Below, piece by piece: positions 17,201 to 24,510 of a stretch of 64,000 bases of DNA (the first letter of the stretch is position 1; each line of letters begins with the position of its first letter). Position numbers and translations under genes: made by a program. Origin of the DNA: Methylotenera_A sp963701715 (GTDB lineage Bacteria > Pseudomonadota > Gammaproteobacteria > Burkholderiales > Methylophilaceae); assembly GCA_963701715.1 (NCBI GenBank), contig CAVPAX010000004.1:434001-498000 (forward strand), in the 5' to 3' direction. The notes below the pieces were generated by a model that was not told the origin of the DNA, ran no database searches, and worked only from the letters and a program-made list of their open reading frames with translations.

Positions 17201-18377
17201 GGCCGTTAAATAAGGCTTCTACTGCCTCCTCTGTCGGCGGCTCACCTGGACGCATCATACGGTAAATCGCCACGCGCGCACTGTATTGGTCTGGAATTTC
17301 ATCAATACGCAAGGTTTGCGAAATAAAATCGCCATGATCCAAATCATTAGTGTAAAGCGTATTGATTTGTGAAACTTTTGCTTCAATTAATTTTTCAACT
17401 AGAGCTTCGGTAACCTCATCGTTAGCATTTGCCACGATTTCACCTGTTTCTTTATCGATAATATTGTTCGCAATCGCGCGACCCATAATAAAATCGGTTG
17501 GCACAGCAATTGTTGATACGCCTGCTTTTTCAATATCACGAATATGCTTGACTGTGATGCGCTTATCTTTAGCCACCAGCACATTGCCAGCTTTATCTGT
17601 AATATCAAACTTTGCTACTTCGCCACGGAGGCGATCCGCTACCAATTCAAATTCCACGCCTTTAGGGCCAATATGGAAAGTATCCGTATCATTAAATGTT
17701 TCCAGAATTTGTTCCGGAGTATATCCTAAGGCTTTCAAAAGAATCGTTACCGGCATTTTACGGCGGCGATCGACACGGAAATATAAATAATCTTTCGGGT
17801 CAAATTCAAAATCTAGCCAAGAACCGCGATACGGAATAATGCGTGCCGAGAAGAGTAGTTTGCCGGATGAATGTGTTTTACCACGGTCATGCTCAAAAAA
17901 TACGCCTGGACTACGATGCAGTTGCGACACAATCACACGCTCGGTACCATTAATCACAAATGAGCCGTTTTCAGTCATCAGGGGCAATTCGCCCATGTAT
18001 ACTTCCTGCTCTTTTACCTCTTTCACGGTTGGCTTTGAAGCCTCTTTATCCATGATAGTCAAACGCACTTTAACGCGTAATGGCGCAGCATAAGTCAAGC
18101 CACGTTGTTGGCACTCTTTCACATCAAACGGCTCACTGCCCAATTGATAGCTCACATAATCTAAACGTGCATTCCCAGAATGACTGACAATCGGGAATAC
18201 AGAACTGAAAGTTGATTCCAGGCCTTCATTAATGCGTTTGTCAGCAGGGGTATCTGCCTGTAAAAAAGCTTTGTAGGATTCCAATTGCATTGCGAGCAGA
18301 TAGGGTACTTCTTGCACACTTTCGCGTTTGGCAAAGCTTTTACGAATGCGTTTTTTTTCGGTAAAGGAATAGCTCAT
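14205..18377 (-). CDS. rpoB: RNA polymerase beta subunit
   Basis: This 1390-residue RpoB forms, with beta', the catalytic core of RNA polymerase. I start it at 18377 ([18 protein letters not shown]) because the family begins there and an AGGAGA lies just upstream; the open frame extends 25 codons further without homology. The rifampicin-binding segment [18 protein letters not shown] with HKRR and SALGPGG is wild type. The C-terminal module with [23 protein letters not shown] is complete. It lies 11 bases upstream of rpoC and follows rplL after a gap with hairpins. Confidence 0.97.
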   Translation of the reverse strand: [1390 protein letters not shown]

Positions 18378-18503
18378 AGCGTCTCCTGATATTTTGAGGG
18401 TAGAAGACAAAACACTTTTCATCCACTGCAATGTTTTGATTTCTAACATCAAAGATTGTTAGTCTTTAAGTTTAATGTGTTGTTACAATTTGTTACAAGA
18501 TTT

Positions 18504-18545
18504 GCCGCTTATAAACGGCTAAGGCTGACGGTTTCCCGCCAGCCT
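18504..18545 (-). promoter_or_regulatory. Two hairpins in the rplL-rpoB gap (attenuator or processing site)
   Basis: On the minus strand AGGCTGGCGG and CCGTCAGCCT (18545-18522) form a 10-base stem with a GAAA tetraloop. A smaller GCCG/CGGC hairpin follows at 18519-18504. In E. coli the same gap holds an attenuator and an RNase III site that set the ratio of L7/L12 to polymerase. No T run follows here, so a processing or partial-pause site is more likely than a full terminator. Confidence 0.5.
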
Positions 18546-18566
18546 AGATTCATTCAAACAACCTAA

Positions 18567-18950
18567 TTATTTGATTTCGCCAGTTGCGCCAGCTTCAATC
18601 AATTTTTTCAATGCTGCATCTGCGTCAGCTTTGTTTACGCCTTCTTTAATTGCTTTAGGCGCACCGTCAACTAAGTCCTTCGCTTCTTTCAAACCTAAGT
18701 TTGTCAATTCGCGAACTGCTTTAATCACGCTCACTTTTTGCTCACCTGCCGTTAGAAGAATTACAGAGAATTCAGTTTGCTCTGCTGCTGCAGCCGGTGC
18801 TGCGCCGCCTGCTGCACCGCCGCCCGCTGCTACCGCTACTGCTGCCGCTGATACGCCGAATTTTTCTTCAATTTCTTTAATCAATGCTGTTAAATCTAAC
18901 ACTGACATGTTACTTACTGCTTCTAAAATATCTTTATTTGAAACTGCCAT
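18567..18950 (-). CDS. rplL: 50S ribosomal protein L7/L12
   Basis: This 127-residue stalk protein recruits translation GTPases. It has an N-terminal dimerisation region (about 1-35), an Ala/Gly-rich hinge (about 38-58) and the globular C-terminal domain with EKTEFSVIL-like and KVSVIKAVRELTNLGLKEAK segments. Length is normal. It follows rplJ after 38 bases and precedes rpoB after a 189-base gap with hairpins, which probably lets L7/L12 be made in excess over RNA polymerase. Confidence 0.97.
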   Translation of the reverse strand: MAVSNKDILEAVSNMSVLDLTALIKEIEEKFGVSAAAVAVAAGGGAAGGAAPAAAAEQTEFSVILLTAGEQKVSVIKAVRELTNLGLKEAKDLVDGAPKAIKEGVNKADADAALKKLIEAGATGEIK

Positions 18951-18988
18951 TTGAATATTCCTTAAAATTAAATAATGTAGTTGTTAAA

Positions 18989-19477
18989 TTAAGCTGCTTT
19001 GGCATCACGAACTGCTGCAAGCGCACGTGCAAACTTGGTAGGCATTTCGTTGAGCGTACGCGCAAATTTGGCAAGCAATTCTTCTCGACTTAACGTAGAT
19101 GCCAAAGCCTGCACGCCTGCGGCGTTCATCACTTGGTTTGGCATTGCACCTGCTTTAATTACGAACTTGTCGTTAGCTTTAGCAAAATTGTTCATTACTT
19201 TTGCTGCTGCTACAGCGTCTGTAGATATGCCAAACACTAACGGGCCTACCATGTCGTTTGCTAAAGCTGAAAATGGCGTGCCTTCGACGGCACGGCGCAC
19301 TAGTGTATTTTTCAATACACGTAGGTACACACTTGATTTTCGGGCTTCGGCGCGCAACAGGGTCATGTCAGCCACGCCCATGCCACGATACTCAGCTAAA
19401 ACAATTGCTTGCGCTTGTGCAACTTGCGCACTTACTTCTGCAACTACTGCTTTTTTCTCTGTTAGATTTAGACTCAA
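18989..19477 (-). CDS. rplJ: 50S ribosomal protein L10 (TTG start)
   Basis: This 162-residue L10 anchors the L7/L12 stalk. It begins MSLNLTEKKAVVAEV, matching the family N-terminus, and contains the conserved LKNTLVRRAVEGTPF segment. The start codon is TTG at 19477, eight bases after an AAGGAG. No ATG is available at this point, and the protein alignment supports the TTG. In E. coli L10 represses its own operon by binding the mRNA leader, and a candidate leader lies upstream here. The weak start codon would add to low expression relative to rplL. Confidence 0.95.
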   Translation of the reverse strand: MSLNLTEKKAVVAEVSAQVAQAQAIVLAEYRGMGVADMTLLRAEARKSSVYLRVLKNTLVRRAVEGTPFSALANDMVGPLVFGISTDAVAAAKVMNNFAKANDKFVIKAGAMPNQVMNAAGVQALASTLSREELLAKFARTLNEMPTKFARALAAVRDAKAA

Positions 19478-19489
19478 AGTCTTTTCTCC

Positions 19490-19737
19490 TTCCGTTAATA
19501 AAGTACAGCATCTTTCAACACTATACCGCTCACGGCGTCCTTATTCAGGCATTTCTAAACACATCCTGTGTCGGGTTTCGCCATCTGCGTTGGAATCATT
19601 GGCTAGAAACAGAGGACTAAAAATATAAGCATCTTCATCACCCATCCACTATCCACTTCAATTAAGCCCCAAAGGGCTCCAACGGTCTTTGATGCTCCTG
19701 CTGTTTTAATATCAGAACAGCAGGCCCAAAGTTCTTT
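19490..19737 (-). ncRNA. L10 leader (rplJ-rplL autoregulatory mRNA leader), probable
   Basis: A 300-base gap separates rplA from rplJ. It contains, in the transcribed direction, a perfect 9-base stem (CCTGCTGTT with AACAGCAGG, 19724-19697), a second hairpin (19678-19665) and the rplJ Shine-Dalgarno. Position, length and the pair of stems fit the L10 leader that L10(L7/L12)4 binds to repress translation. I cannot run a covariance model, so the exact fold is unverified. Confidence 0.6.
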
Positions 19738-19766
19738 TTTATAAGTAATATGGAATTACTCACTAA
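19738..19766 (-). promoter_or_regulatory. Possible promoter of rplJL-rpoBC
   Basis: TTAGTG (19766-19761), a 17-base spacer and TATAAA (19743-19738) lie on the minus strand just after rplA, at the start of the presumed L10 leader. The -35 is weak. The position matches the E. coli rplJ promoter. Confidence 0.4.
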
Positions 19767-19777
19767 TTTTTTAAATC

Positions 19778-20461
19778 TTATGCAATGCTCGCTTGATCAA
19801 CGCGGACACCGGCACCCATGGTGCTAGAAACCGATATTTTCTTCAAAAACACACCTTTAGTTGAAGCAGGCTTAGCTTTAGTTAATGCATCTACCAACGC
19901 AGCCAAATTACCTTGTAACTGCTCAACCGTGAAAGAAGCGCGTCCAATGGTGCAATGCACTATGCCACCCTTGTCAGTACGATATTGCACTTGACCTGCC
20001 TTAGCATTTTTAACAGCAGTCGCTGCATCCGGTGTCACCGTACCCACTTTTGGGTTTGGCATTAAGCCGCGCGGCCCCAATACCTGGCCTAACGTACCGA
20101 CAATACGCATCGCATCCGGGGTAGCAATCGCCACGTCAAAATCCAGCATGCCGCCCTTAACTTTTTCAGCCAAATCTTCAAAACCGACGATATCCGCACC
20201 AGCTGCTTTTGCAGCCTCAGCTTGCGCACCTTGTGCAAACACCGCCACACGCGTCACTTTGCCTGTACCGTTTGGCAATACAATGGCACCACGCACAAGT
20301 TGATCCGATTTGCGTGCATCAATACCCAGATTGATCACCGCATCTACAGATTCATTAAATTTTGCAGTCGCGCCTTCTTTAACCAAACCCAAAGCCTCAG
20401 GCACGGGATAAAGTTTGTTGCGATCAATTTTTGCGCGAAGCGCGTTAATTCTTTTAGCCAT
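19778..20461 (-). CDS. rplA: 50S ribosomal protein L1
   Basis: This 227-residue L1 forms the mobile stalk at the E site and in E. coli represses the L11-L1 operon. I start at 20461 (MAKRINALRAKI). The frame is open for 22 more codons into rplK, but the family begins here and a GGAGGG lies at the right spacing. The conserved TDKGGIVHCTIGRASF and MPNPKVGTVT segments are present. The start follows the rplK stop by one base, which implies translational coupling. Confidence 0.96.
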   Translation of the reverse strand: MAKRINALRAKIDRNKLYPVPEALGLVKEGATAKFNESVDAVINLGIDARKSDQLVRGAIVLPNGTGKVTRVAVFAQGAQAEAAKAAGADIVGFEDLAEKVKGGMLDFDVAIATPDAMRIVGTLGQVLGPRGLMPNPKVGTVTPDAATAVKNAKAGQVQYRTDKGGIVHCTIGRASFTVEQLQGNLAALVDALTKAKPASTKGVFLKKISVSSTMGAGVRVDQASIA

Positions 20462-20462
20462 G

Positions 20463-20894
20463 TTATACGCCCTCCACTTCAATACCCATGCTGCGTGCAC
20501 TGCCTGCAATAGTGCGCACTGCCGCATCCATATCTGCCGCTGTCAAGTCTGGCATTTTGGTCGTTGCGATTTCTTCCGCTTGCTTGCGGGTAATTTTGCC
20601 AACTTTGTCCGTATGTGGACGCGGTGAACCTTTATCGATTTTTGCAGCCTTTTTGATGAGAATCGTCGCTGGCGGCGTCTTCATCACAAAAGTAAAGCTC
20701 TTATCTGCAAACGCCGTAATCACTACCGGAATCGGCAAACCAGGCTCGACGCTTTGCGTTGCCGCATTGAACGCTTTACAGAATTCCATAATATTGAGGC
20801 CACGCTGACCCAATGCAGGGCCTACCGGTGGGCTAGGGTTGGCTTTGCCTGCAGGAATCTGCAGTTTGATGTAGCCAATGACTTTCTTTGCCAT
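20463..20894 (-). CDS. rplK: 50S ribosomal protein L11
   Basis: This 143-residue L11 belongs to the GTPase-associated centre and is needed for RelA activation. It starts MAKKVIGYIKLQIPAGKANPSPP; the ATG at 20894 has a GGAG upstream, whereas a GTG nine bases earlier adds nothing conserved. The Pro-rich N-terminal region (PSPPVGPALGQRG), the binding site for thiostrepton, is intact. It is followed by rplA one base later. Confidence 0.96.
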   Translation of the reverse strand: MAKKVIGYIKLQIPAGKANPSPPVGPALGQRGLNIMEFCKAFNAATQSVEPGLPIPVVITAFADKSFTFVMKTPPATILIKKAAKIDKGSPRPHTDKVGKITRKQAEEIATTKMPDLTAADMDAAVRTIAGSARSMGIEVEGV

Positions 20895-20982
20895 TTTAAA
20901 CACTCCAATTGTGGGTACAAGCGCCTTAGTCTAATAAGGCTCCCCGTTAATAAAAACTACTATTTACAACAATTTTTACTGC

Positions 20983-21519
20983 TTAAACTTCTTTTTCAAT
21001 TTGGCTGAAATCCAGCTCAACCGGTGTGGCACGGCCAAAAATGACTACAGAAACGCGTAACTTACTTTTCTCGTAGTTAACTTCTTCCACAGCACCTGAA
21101 AAATCCTTAAACGGACCATCAATCACACGTACAGATTCACCTTTTTCAAAAGTGAGTTTTTGCGTTGGATTTGACTTGCTGTCATCCATGCGCTGTAAAA
21201 TAATCTCAACTTCTTTATCTTTAATAGGTGTCGGTTTCTGCGCGCTTCCTCCAATAAACGAAGTCACGCGCGGCGTACTTTTCACCAAATGCCAAGTATC
21301 ATCCGTCATGTTCATTTGCACTAGGACATAGCCCGGGTACAGACGACGCTCTGAGATGGTCTTTTGACCGCCTTTCATCTCAATCACCTCTTCAACCGGC
21401 ACTAAAATATCGCCGAATTGATCTTGCAAGCCTGAACGTGCAATACGCTCTTCGATGCCCGCCTTCACGGACTTTTCCATACCAGAAAAAGCTTGGACTG
21501 CATACCAACGCATACTCAT
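20983..21519 (-). CDS. nusG: Transcription elongation/antitermination factor NusG
   Basis: This 178-residue NusG binds RNA polymerase through its N-terminal NGN domain (starting MSMRWYAVQAFSGMEKSV) and Rho or S10 through its C-terminal KOW domain (KGESVRVIDGPFKDFSGAV). I take the ATG at 21519, which overlaps the secE stop as TAATG and has a GGAG six bases upstream. The open frame extends further back inside secE without homology. It is cotranscribed with secE and precedes rplK. Confidence 0.96.
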   Translation of the reverse strand: MSMRWYAVQAFSGMEKSVKAGIEERIARSGLQDQFGDILVPVEEVIEMKGGQKTISERRLYPGYVLVQMNMTDDTWHLVKSTPRVTSFIGGSAQKPTPIKDKEVEIILQRMDDSKSNPTQKLTFEKGESVRVIDGPFKDFSGAVEEVNYEKSKLRVSVVIFGRATPVELDFSQIEKEV

Positions 21520-21866
21520 TAAGCACTCCGTCCCATTAACCATTGCACCATATAGGCGAAACCAATATCCACCACTGCCAGAAAGGCTGCCACAACCACA
21601 ACCAAAACAAAAACTGCTATAGCTGTTTGTATGGTTTCTTTTCTTGTAGGCCAAACTACACGTTTGGCCTCAGCAACAGATTCGCCAATAAAACCTAGCG
21701 ATTTTTGACCTAATGGCGTTGTCCACAACACAGCAATAGCTGCGCCACAACCTGCCAACACGGCAAGAATACGCAGCACCAACGCCTTGTCTGCCAGAAC
21801 GTAAAAGCCAGCAATGCCAGCCGCTAACAGCAACGCAGACAAAACTAGCTTAATTTTTTCTATCAT
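21519..21866 (-). CDS. secE: Preprotein translocase subunit SecE
   Basis: This 115-residue membrane protein is SecE, an essential part of the SecYEG channel. It has three hydrophobic helices (about 8-26, 31-49 and 83-110), like the long enterobacterial form, with the conserved amphipathic EAKRVVWPTRKET segment before the last helix. It lies between tRNA-Trp and nusG, and its stop codon overlaps the nusG start. Confidence 0.95.
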   Translation of the reverse strand: MIEKIKLVLSALLLAAGIAGFYVLADKALVLRILAVLAGCGAAIAVLWTTPLGQKSLGFIGESVAEAKRVVWPTRKETIQTAIAVFVLVVVVAAFLAVVDIGFAYMVQWLMGRSA

Positions 21867-21922
21867 AAGTGTGGTCTTAACTTTTTACTTAACCCAATAA
21901 ATTAGGCTAACATCTAAATATT

Positions 21923-21998
21923 TGGCAGGCCAAGAGGGTCTCGAACCCCCAACCCTCGGTTTTGGAGACCGATACTCTACCAATTGAGCTATTGGCCT
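21923..21998 (-). tRNA. trnW: tRNA-Trp (CCA anticodon)
   Basis: The minus strand folds as a 76-base cloverleaf with acceptor AGGCCAA/TTGGCCT, D arm AGCTCAATTGGTAGAG, anticodon stem CGGTC-TCCAAAA-CCG with anticodon CCA, T loop GTTCGAG and an encoded 3' CCA. It lies between tuf copy B and secE, its usual position in proteobacteria. Confidence 0.96.
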
Positions 21999-22030
21999 AA
22001 TAAACTTTAAAATCTTACAACTATATAACC

Positions 22031-22067
22031 GCAAAAAGCCACGCTGGGTTGTAAGCGTAGCTTTTGC
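22031..22067 (-). terminator. Terminator-like hairpin after tuf copy B
   Basis: On the minus strand GCAAAAGCTACGCT pairs with AGCGTGGCTTTTTGC with one bulge and one G-U pair. The 3' arm includes a run of five T. It lies directly downstream of tuf copy B and before tRNA-Trp, so it probably ends most tuf transcripts. Confidence 0.55.
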
Positions 22068-22078
22068 ATCATCAATTA

Positions 22079-23269
22079 CTATTCAATAATTTTAGCTACC
22101 ACGCCGGCACCGACGGTACGGCCACCTTCACGAATCGCAAAGCGTAAGCCTTCTTCCATCGCAATCGGGGCAATCAAAGTCACAGTGATTGAGACGTTGT
22201 CGCCTGGCATCACCATTTCGGTACCTGCTGGCAACTCTACTGCACCGGTTACGTCTGTGGTACGGAAGTAGAACTGTGGACGATAGCCTTGGAAGAATGG
22301 TGTGTGACGACCGCCTTCATCTTTACCTAATACGTAGATTTCTGCTGTGAATTTAGTGTGTGGTTTGATAGAACCTGATTTCGCCAATACTTGACCACGT
22401 TCTACTTCTTCACGTTTTGTACCACGGAGTAGTACGCCTACGTTGTCGCCCGCTTGACCTTGGTCAAGTAACTTACGGAACATTTCTACGCCTGTACAGG
22501 TAGTTTTGAGGGTTGGTTTGATACCTACGATTTCAATTTCGTCGCCGACTTTTACAATACCGCGTTCAATACGGCCCGTTACTACGGTACCACGTCCTGA
22601 GATTGAGAATACATCTTCTACCGGCATCAGGAAGCTGCCGTCAATAGCGCGCTCTGGCATAGGGATATAGCTGTCTAATGCGTCTGCCAATCTGAAGATG
22701 GCCGGTTCGCCGTATTCTGATTGGTCGCCTTCTAATGCCAGCTTGGCTGAACCGATCACGATCGGCGTGTCATCACCCGGGAAGTCATATTTGCTCAAAA
22801 GTTCACGCACTTCCATTTCAACGAGCTCGAGCAATTCTTTGTCGTCGACCATGTCTGCTTTGTTCATAAACACAACAATGTAAGGTACGCCTACTTGACG
22901 TGCCAACAGAATGTGTTCACGTGTTTGCGGCATAGGGCCGTCAGCTGCTGAAACCACTAAAATCGCGCCGTCCATTTGTGCAGCACCGGTAATCATGTTT
23001 TTTACATAGTCAGCATGGCCCGGGCAGTCCACGTGTGCGTAGTGACGGGTTGCGGTTTCGTATTCTACGTGCGCTGTGTTAATGGTAATACCACGGGCTT
23101 TTTCTTCTGGTGCCGCGTCAATTTGGTCATACGCTTTTGCTTCACCGCCATATTTCTTTGAAAGAATGGTGGTGATCGCTGCTGTCAATGTTGTTTTACC
23201 ATGATCCACGTGACCAATCGTGCCTACGTTCACGTGCGGCTTGGTACGTTCAAATTTGCCTTTTGCCAT
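22079..23269 (-). CDS. tuf: Elongation factor Tu, copy B
   Basis: This second EF-Tu gene encodes the same 396 residues as copy A, with identical G motifs (GHVDHGKT, DCPGHADY, NKAD). By eye the two 1191-base genes differ at one silent third position. It stands downstream of a four-tRNA array, the same context as tufB in E. coli, and is followed by a terminator-like hairpin and tRNA-Trp. Start and stop positions correspond exactly to copy A, while the flanking DNA is unrelated. This shows that conversion stops at the gene borders. Confidence 0.98.
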   Translation of the reverse strand: MAKGKFERTKPHVNVGTIGHVDHGKTTLTAAITTILSKKYGGEAKAYDQIDAAPEEKARGITINTAHVEYETATRHYAHVDCPGHADYVKNMITGAAQMDGAILVVSAADGPMPQTREHILLARQVGVPYIVVFMNKADMVDDKELLELVEMEVRELLSKYDFPGDDTPIVIGSAKLALEGDQSEYGEPAIFRLADALDSYIPMPERAIDGSFLMPVEDVFSISGRGTVVTGRIERGIVKVGDEIEIVGIKPTLKTTCTGVEMFRKLLDQGQAGDNVGVLLRGTKREEVERGQVLAKSGSIKPHTKFTAEIYVLGKDEGGRHTPFFQGYRPQFYFRTTDVTGAVELPAGTEMVMPGDNVSITVTLIAPIAMEEGLRFAIREGGRTVGAGVVAKIIE

Positions 23270-23303
23270 TTCTTAATCCTTTGCGTAATCTTAAATAAAT
23301 AAT

Positions 23304-23398
23304 TTAATAAAATTTTATTAACTTAATTTTTAGCTTTGCCAATATTAACTTGACTACAAGCCCACCTCTAAAAGTTTTATTTAACTTAATAAAACTTT
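23304..23398 (-). promoter_or_regulatory. AT-rich palindromes between the tRNA array and tuf copy B
   Basis: Two structures occur in this 156-base gap: a perfect 18-base palindrome at 23304-23321 and a hairpin of 11 paired bases with a 6-base loop at 23371-23398. Both stems are almost entirely A and T. They lie in the transcribed region between tRNA-Thr(GGT) and tuf and could mark processing of the tRNA-tuf transcript. No convincing promoter was found. Confidence 0.4.
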
Positions 23399-23425
23399 AA
23401 CACTACCATTTTTAAACCAGCTCGC

Positions 23426-23500
<75 letters not shown>

Positions 23501-23538
23501 TCTTACTACAAACCAAACATCTACCAATCTCGATAGTT

Positions 23539-23614
23539 TGGAGCGGGCGACGAGGCTCGAACTCGCGACATTCAGTTTGGAAAACTGAAGCTCTACCAAC
23601 TGAGCTACACCCGC
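23539..23614 (-). tRNA. trnG: tRNA-Gly (TCC anticodon)
   Basis: A 76-base cloverleaf with acceptor GCGGGTG/CGCCCGC, anticodon stem TCAGT/ACTGA with loop TTTCCAA (TCC), T loop GTTCGAG and encoded CCA. It corresponds to E. coli glyT. Confidence 0.95.
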
Positions 23615-23692
23615 TTCGCGTTACGCACTCCTAATTACCGCATACCCGCTAGAACCAATGCCTACAGGCTCTTTACTAACCACTATATTCAT

Positions 23693-23779
<87 letters not shown>

Positions 23780-23901
23780 TAACCGAACCCGCGATTATGC
23801 TTATTTTTTGGCCTGCTGTCAAATATAATAGGCTCAAAAAAAATTAACATTTGAATAATTGTTAATTTAATTAATGATGAATCTATGTTTTTTAGAGAAG
23901 G

Positions 23902-23920
23902 CTTGCTAGATAGTAGCAAG
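23902..23920. repeat. Hairpin next to the 3' end of tRNA-Thr(TGT)
   Basis: CTTGCTA and TAGCAAG form a perfect 7-base stem with a 5-base loop. On the plus strand it is followed by five T and looks like a terminator. On the minus strand it comes immediately after the tRNA CCA end and may guide 3' processing. Confidence 0.45.
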
Positions 23921-23924
23921 TTTT

Positions 23925-24000
23925 TGGTGCCGGATGTCGGAATCGAACTGACGACCTTCGCATTACAAGTGCGCTGCTCTACCAACTGAGCTAATCCGGC
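23925..24000 (-). tRNA. trnT: tRNA-Thr (TGT anticodon)
   Basis: A 76-base cloverleaf with acceptor GCCGGAT/ATCCGGC, D arm AGCTCAGTTGGTAGAGC, anticodon loop CTTGTAA (TGT), T loop GTTCGATTC and encoded CCA. It is the first tRNA of the array and corresponds to E. coli thrU. Confidence 0.95.
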
Positions 24001-24018
24001 GTTTTTCTTGAAGGCGTG

Positions 24019-24048
24019 ACTATATCACTTTTTATAAATCGGCGACTA
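24019..24048 (-). promoter_or_regulatory. Possible promoter of the tRNA-tuf operon
   Basis: TATAGT (24024-24019) on the minus strand is followed by a GC-rich discriminator (CACGCC), typical of stable-RNA promoters. The -35 (TAGTCG, 18 bases upstream) is poor. It lies in the 76-base gap between sspB and tRNA-Thr(TGT). Confidence 0.35.
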
Positions 24049-24076
24049 GCCCTTTTAAGAAAAATTTTACTAATTA

Positions 24077-24502
24077 CTACTTTACAATTGTCAGCGTCGG
24101 TTTCTTTTTCTGCGGGTTAGTATCGCTTGCTACCGCTACAACCTCTTCAGAAATAGATGCCCCATGATCTGCATCAATACTGGCCTGCGGGGCAATCTCA
24201 AAAAACATGCCCTGACCATTTTCACGCGCGAAAATACCTTTTACCGCATTCATCGGCACATATAGATTTTGCGAAACACCGCCGAATCGTGCAGAAAAAA
24301 CAATCGCCTCGTTATCTAGATGCAAGTCCTTTGTTGCCGTGTAATTTAGATTAAGCACAATCTCACCCTCTTTCACATACGCCATCGGTACACGGCATTG
24401 TGCATTCACAGCAACCAGCAAATGAGGTGTTAAACCATTATCCACACACCACTCATGAATGGCACGAACCATATAGGGCTTTGTGGAGATTAACTCACTC
24501 AT
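24077..24502 (-). CDS. sspB: ClpXP protease specificity-enhancing factor SspB
   Basis: SspB tethers ssrA-tagged and other substrates to ClpXP. The 141-residue protein has the core domain in about residues 1-105 (KPYMVRAIHEWCVDNGLTPHLLV, and the ARFGGVSQNLYVPMNAV groove). A flexible linker then ends in KPTLTIVK, which resembles the C-terminal ClpX-binding peptide of E. coli SspB. It starts eight bases after sspA, the usual pairing, and follows the cytochrome bc1 genes as in many betaproteobacteria. Confidence 0.93.
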   Translation of the reverse strand: MSELISTKPYMVRAIHEWCVDNGLTPHLLVAVNAQCRVPMAYVKEGEIVLNLNYTATKDLHLDNEAIVFSARFGGVSQNLYVPMNAVKGIFARENGQGMFFEIAPQASIDADHGASISEEVVAVASDTNPQKKKPTLTIVK

Positions 24503-24510
24503 ATCTAAAA

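Noticed and set aside
18571..18954. Long plus-strand open frame antisense to rplL
   Set aside because: It mirrors rplL almost exactly. Ala/Gly-rich codons on the other strand make such shadow frames, and it has no recognisable homology or start signal.
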